A program made the position numbers and the translations under genes. From Oceanobacillus piezotolerans (lineage in GTDB: Bacteria; Bacillota; Bacilli; Bacillales; Amphibacillaceae): a stretch of 64,000 nucleotides of DNA. The stretch spans positions 1-64,000 of the forward strand of contig NZ_RCHR01000004.1 of the NCBI RefSeq assembly GCF_003665065.1, read 5' to 3'. Positions 63,123 through 64,000 of the stretch are shown piece after piece (within the stretch, counting starts at the first letter, position 1; the number at the start of each line of letters is the position of its first letter). The notes below the pieces were generated by a model. It did not search any database and was not told where the DNA came from. It was given only the letters and a program-made list of their open reading frames with translations.

Positions 63123-63500
63123 ATGCCCGTTTTAATTTATGATGGCGAGTGCAATATGTGTAGTAGCTTTATCCGATTTGTAGTAAAAATAAATCGTAAT
63201 CCTGAGTTAAATATAACTGATTTTCATAGTAATTGGACAAAAGAGAATGTCACTCTGGATCCAAACGTAGATAGCATGATCTTTATAACAAGGGATGAAC
63301 AATACATCTATTCTAATGCCGTCATTCACTTACTCGTGACTGCTAATCCGCGTTTTAGTGCGTTATTATTATTGAAATTAATTCCAAGAAGTGTGCGAGA
63401 CACGTTTTATAAATTTGTGGCGAGAAACAGGAGGAAGGTCTTCCAAAATAAAACCTGCCCCATGCCTTCAAAGAAAGCAAGGGAAATGTTCTTATCGTAA
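63123..63500 (+). CDS. DCC family (DUF393) thiol-disulfide oxidoreductase-like protein
   Basis: A 125-residue protein with the DCC motif at the N-terminus: DGECNMC, residues 7-13, with the redox Cys10 and Cys13, followed by FIRFVVKIN. ALLLLKLIPRSVRDTFYKFVARNR is the family's C-terminal helix pair. Members (YuxK) are predicted thioredoxin-fold proteins of unproven role. AAAGGAG precedes ATG. Confidence 0.88.
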   Translation: MPVLIYDGECNMCSSFIRFVVKINRNPELNITDFHSNWTKENVTLDPNVDSMIFITRDEQYIYSNAVIHLLVTANPRFSALLLLKLIPRSVRDTFYKFVARNRRKVFQNKTCPMPSKKAREMFLS

Positions 63501-63623
63501 TAAAGGGAAACTTTACTAAGGTGGAGCCACAGGAACATGGAGACATTGACACAATAGTTCTTCTTGGTGAAGAGTAATCTCACTTTGGCTTGGTGTACTT
63601 ATTTTGCGTTTTTCAAATACAAA

Positions 63624-63840
63624 TGTGGCTGGGACACAACCAAAAAAACGAACTATTTTAGCGGAGGAAATATACGTAGACTCCTACGGGAGGATAGGCC
63701 TAGGTGAGACCTCGCAGAGACGTCAGTCTCGAGGAGGCTCAACAGCCGCCCGTGGAAAGCGAAGTATATTTCCGCAGCGGTTGTCACCGCTATTTCGTTC
63801 GTTTTTTCTTTTTAGCAAACACATTTGTCCCAGCCTCATT
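63624..63840. mobile_element. MITE-like dispersed Bacillaceae repeat
   Basis: A non-coding element bounded by inverted ends: GGCTGGGACA at 63631 and TGTCCCAGCC near 63827. Inside, GCGGAGGAAATATAC and GTATATTTCCGC, and AACGAA with TTCGTT, are also inverted, so the element can fold into one long hairpin. The core (AGACTCCTACGGGAGGA, GAGGAGGCTCAACAGCCGCC, GTGGAAAGCGAAGTATATTT) is what I recall as a very common intergenic repeat of Oceanobacillus, Lysinibacillus and relatives. The left end resembles the IS1182-type end at 405-430. Confidence 0.75.
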
Positions 63841-63920
63841 CTTCTTCATGCTTGGCCTGCTTCTAATGTACAATTACTCCATCATCCAATTTATAAATTA
63901 GTCCCTATGTTTTTCCAGCA

Positions 63921-64000
63921 TTATGATTTTAATACATTCTTGATTTCTTTAATCTGTTCCAAATGCCGTTGTTCGTGTAAGTATACAGCTTCCACCCATT
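63921..64000 (-). CDS. DinB family protein, C-terminal end only
   Basis: The last 25 full codons of a gene running in from the right edge on the minus strand, ending WVEAVYLHEQRHLEQIKEIK and NVLKS-stop. HExRHLxQI is the third metal-ligand helix of DinB/YfiT-like four-helix-bundle proteins. The rest of the gene lies outside the window. Confidence 0.7.
   Translation of the reverse strand, partial: WVEAVYLHEQRHLEQIKEIKNVLKS

Noticed and set aside
63704..63901. Open plus-strand frame across the right-hand repeat
   Set aside because: It lacks a ribosome site and lies inside the dispersed repeat; its hydrophobic end is translation of inverted-repeat and flanking AT-rich DNA.

Overview
The window is a low-GC Gram-positive chromosome segment, most like a Bacillaceae genome of the Oceanobacillus/Virgibacillus kind. 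This rests on gene content (ykoFEDC thiamine-precursor transporter, yoaS-yozG-yoaT, yczE, yqjF, YvnB-like exoprotein, DUF2512, DCC and DUF817 proteins), AGGAGG ribosome binding sites with many TTG/GTG starts, and Bacillaceae-type riboswitches and dispersed repeats. No rRNA, tRNA, prophage or CRISPR array is visible. Species assignment is inference.

Layout. 1-2.6 kb: end of an IS1182-type insertion sequence, a DUF2512 membrane protein, a 44-residue protein, a broken yqjF and a YrhK-like protein. 2.6-9.8 kb: HAD phosphatase, two SDR dehydrogenases (one divergent from a LysR regulator), a helical-repeat protein, a 52-bp tandem repeat array and an MFS exporter. 9.9-13.7 kb: TPP riboswitch and ykoFEDC. 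13.7-23.9 kb: small membrane proteins, yczE, a 21-bp tandem repeat, an M23 membrane peptidase with a LanFEG/Bcr-type ABC exporter, yoaS-yozG-yoaT, DUF4256 and a two-component system. 23.9-28.9 kb: a SAM-riboswitch (S-box) operon containing a doubled CMD/AhpD-like protein, an LLM flavin monooxygenase, a sodium:solute symporter with a 33-residue partner and an SsuE-type FMN reductase. This reads as an organosulfur uptake and desulfurisation pathway. 29-38.2 kb: CDF transporter, a second symporter with a 42-residue partner plus a 5-formyl-THF cyclo-ligase-like protein, and hyuA-hyuB-NCS1 permease. 38.4-46.3 kb: DD-carboxypeptidase, a 1131-residue YvnB-like exoprotein and a polar amino acid ABC importer. 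46.3-48.8 kb: a second 52-bp repeat array and an ECF41-type sigma factor co-transcribed with an FAD oxidoreductase behind a near-perfect ECF41 promoter. 49-54.3 kb: a 32-residue gene, an acyl-CoA dehydrogenase-like protein, a doubled DUF4242 protein, an HxlR regulator and a NitT/TauT-type ABC importer. The DUF4242 and ABC promoters share a 37-bp element. 54.4-64 kb: lipid kinase, a permease relic, PepF, M20 amidohydrolase with YfcC carrier, an orphan VWA-like protein, an AAE-family transporter, a DCC protein, a MITE-like element and the tail of a DinB-family gene.

The theme is nutrient scavenging: sulfur (S-box operon and probably the TauT-like ABC importer), thiamine precursors, cyclic amides, peptides and amidated amino acids. 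The most interesting items are the S-box operon with its tiny symporter partner, the ECF41 operon with a readable promoter, the shared 37-bp promoter element around the HxlR gene, and four intergenic repeat elements, one with ends like those of the IS at the window start.
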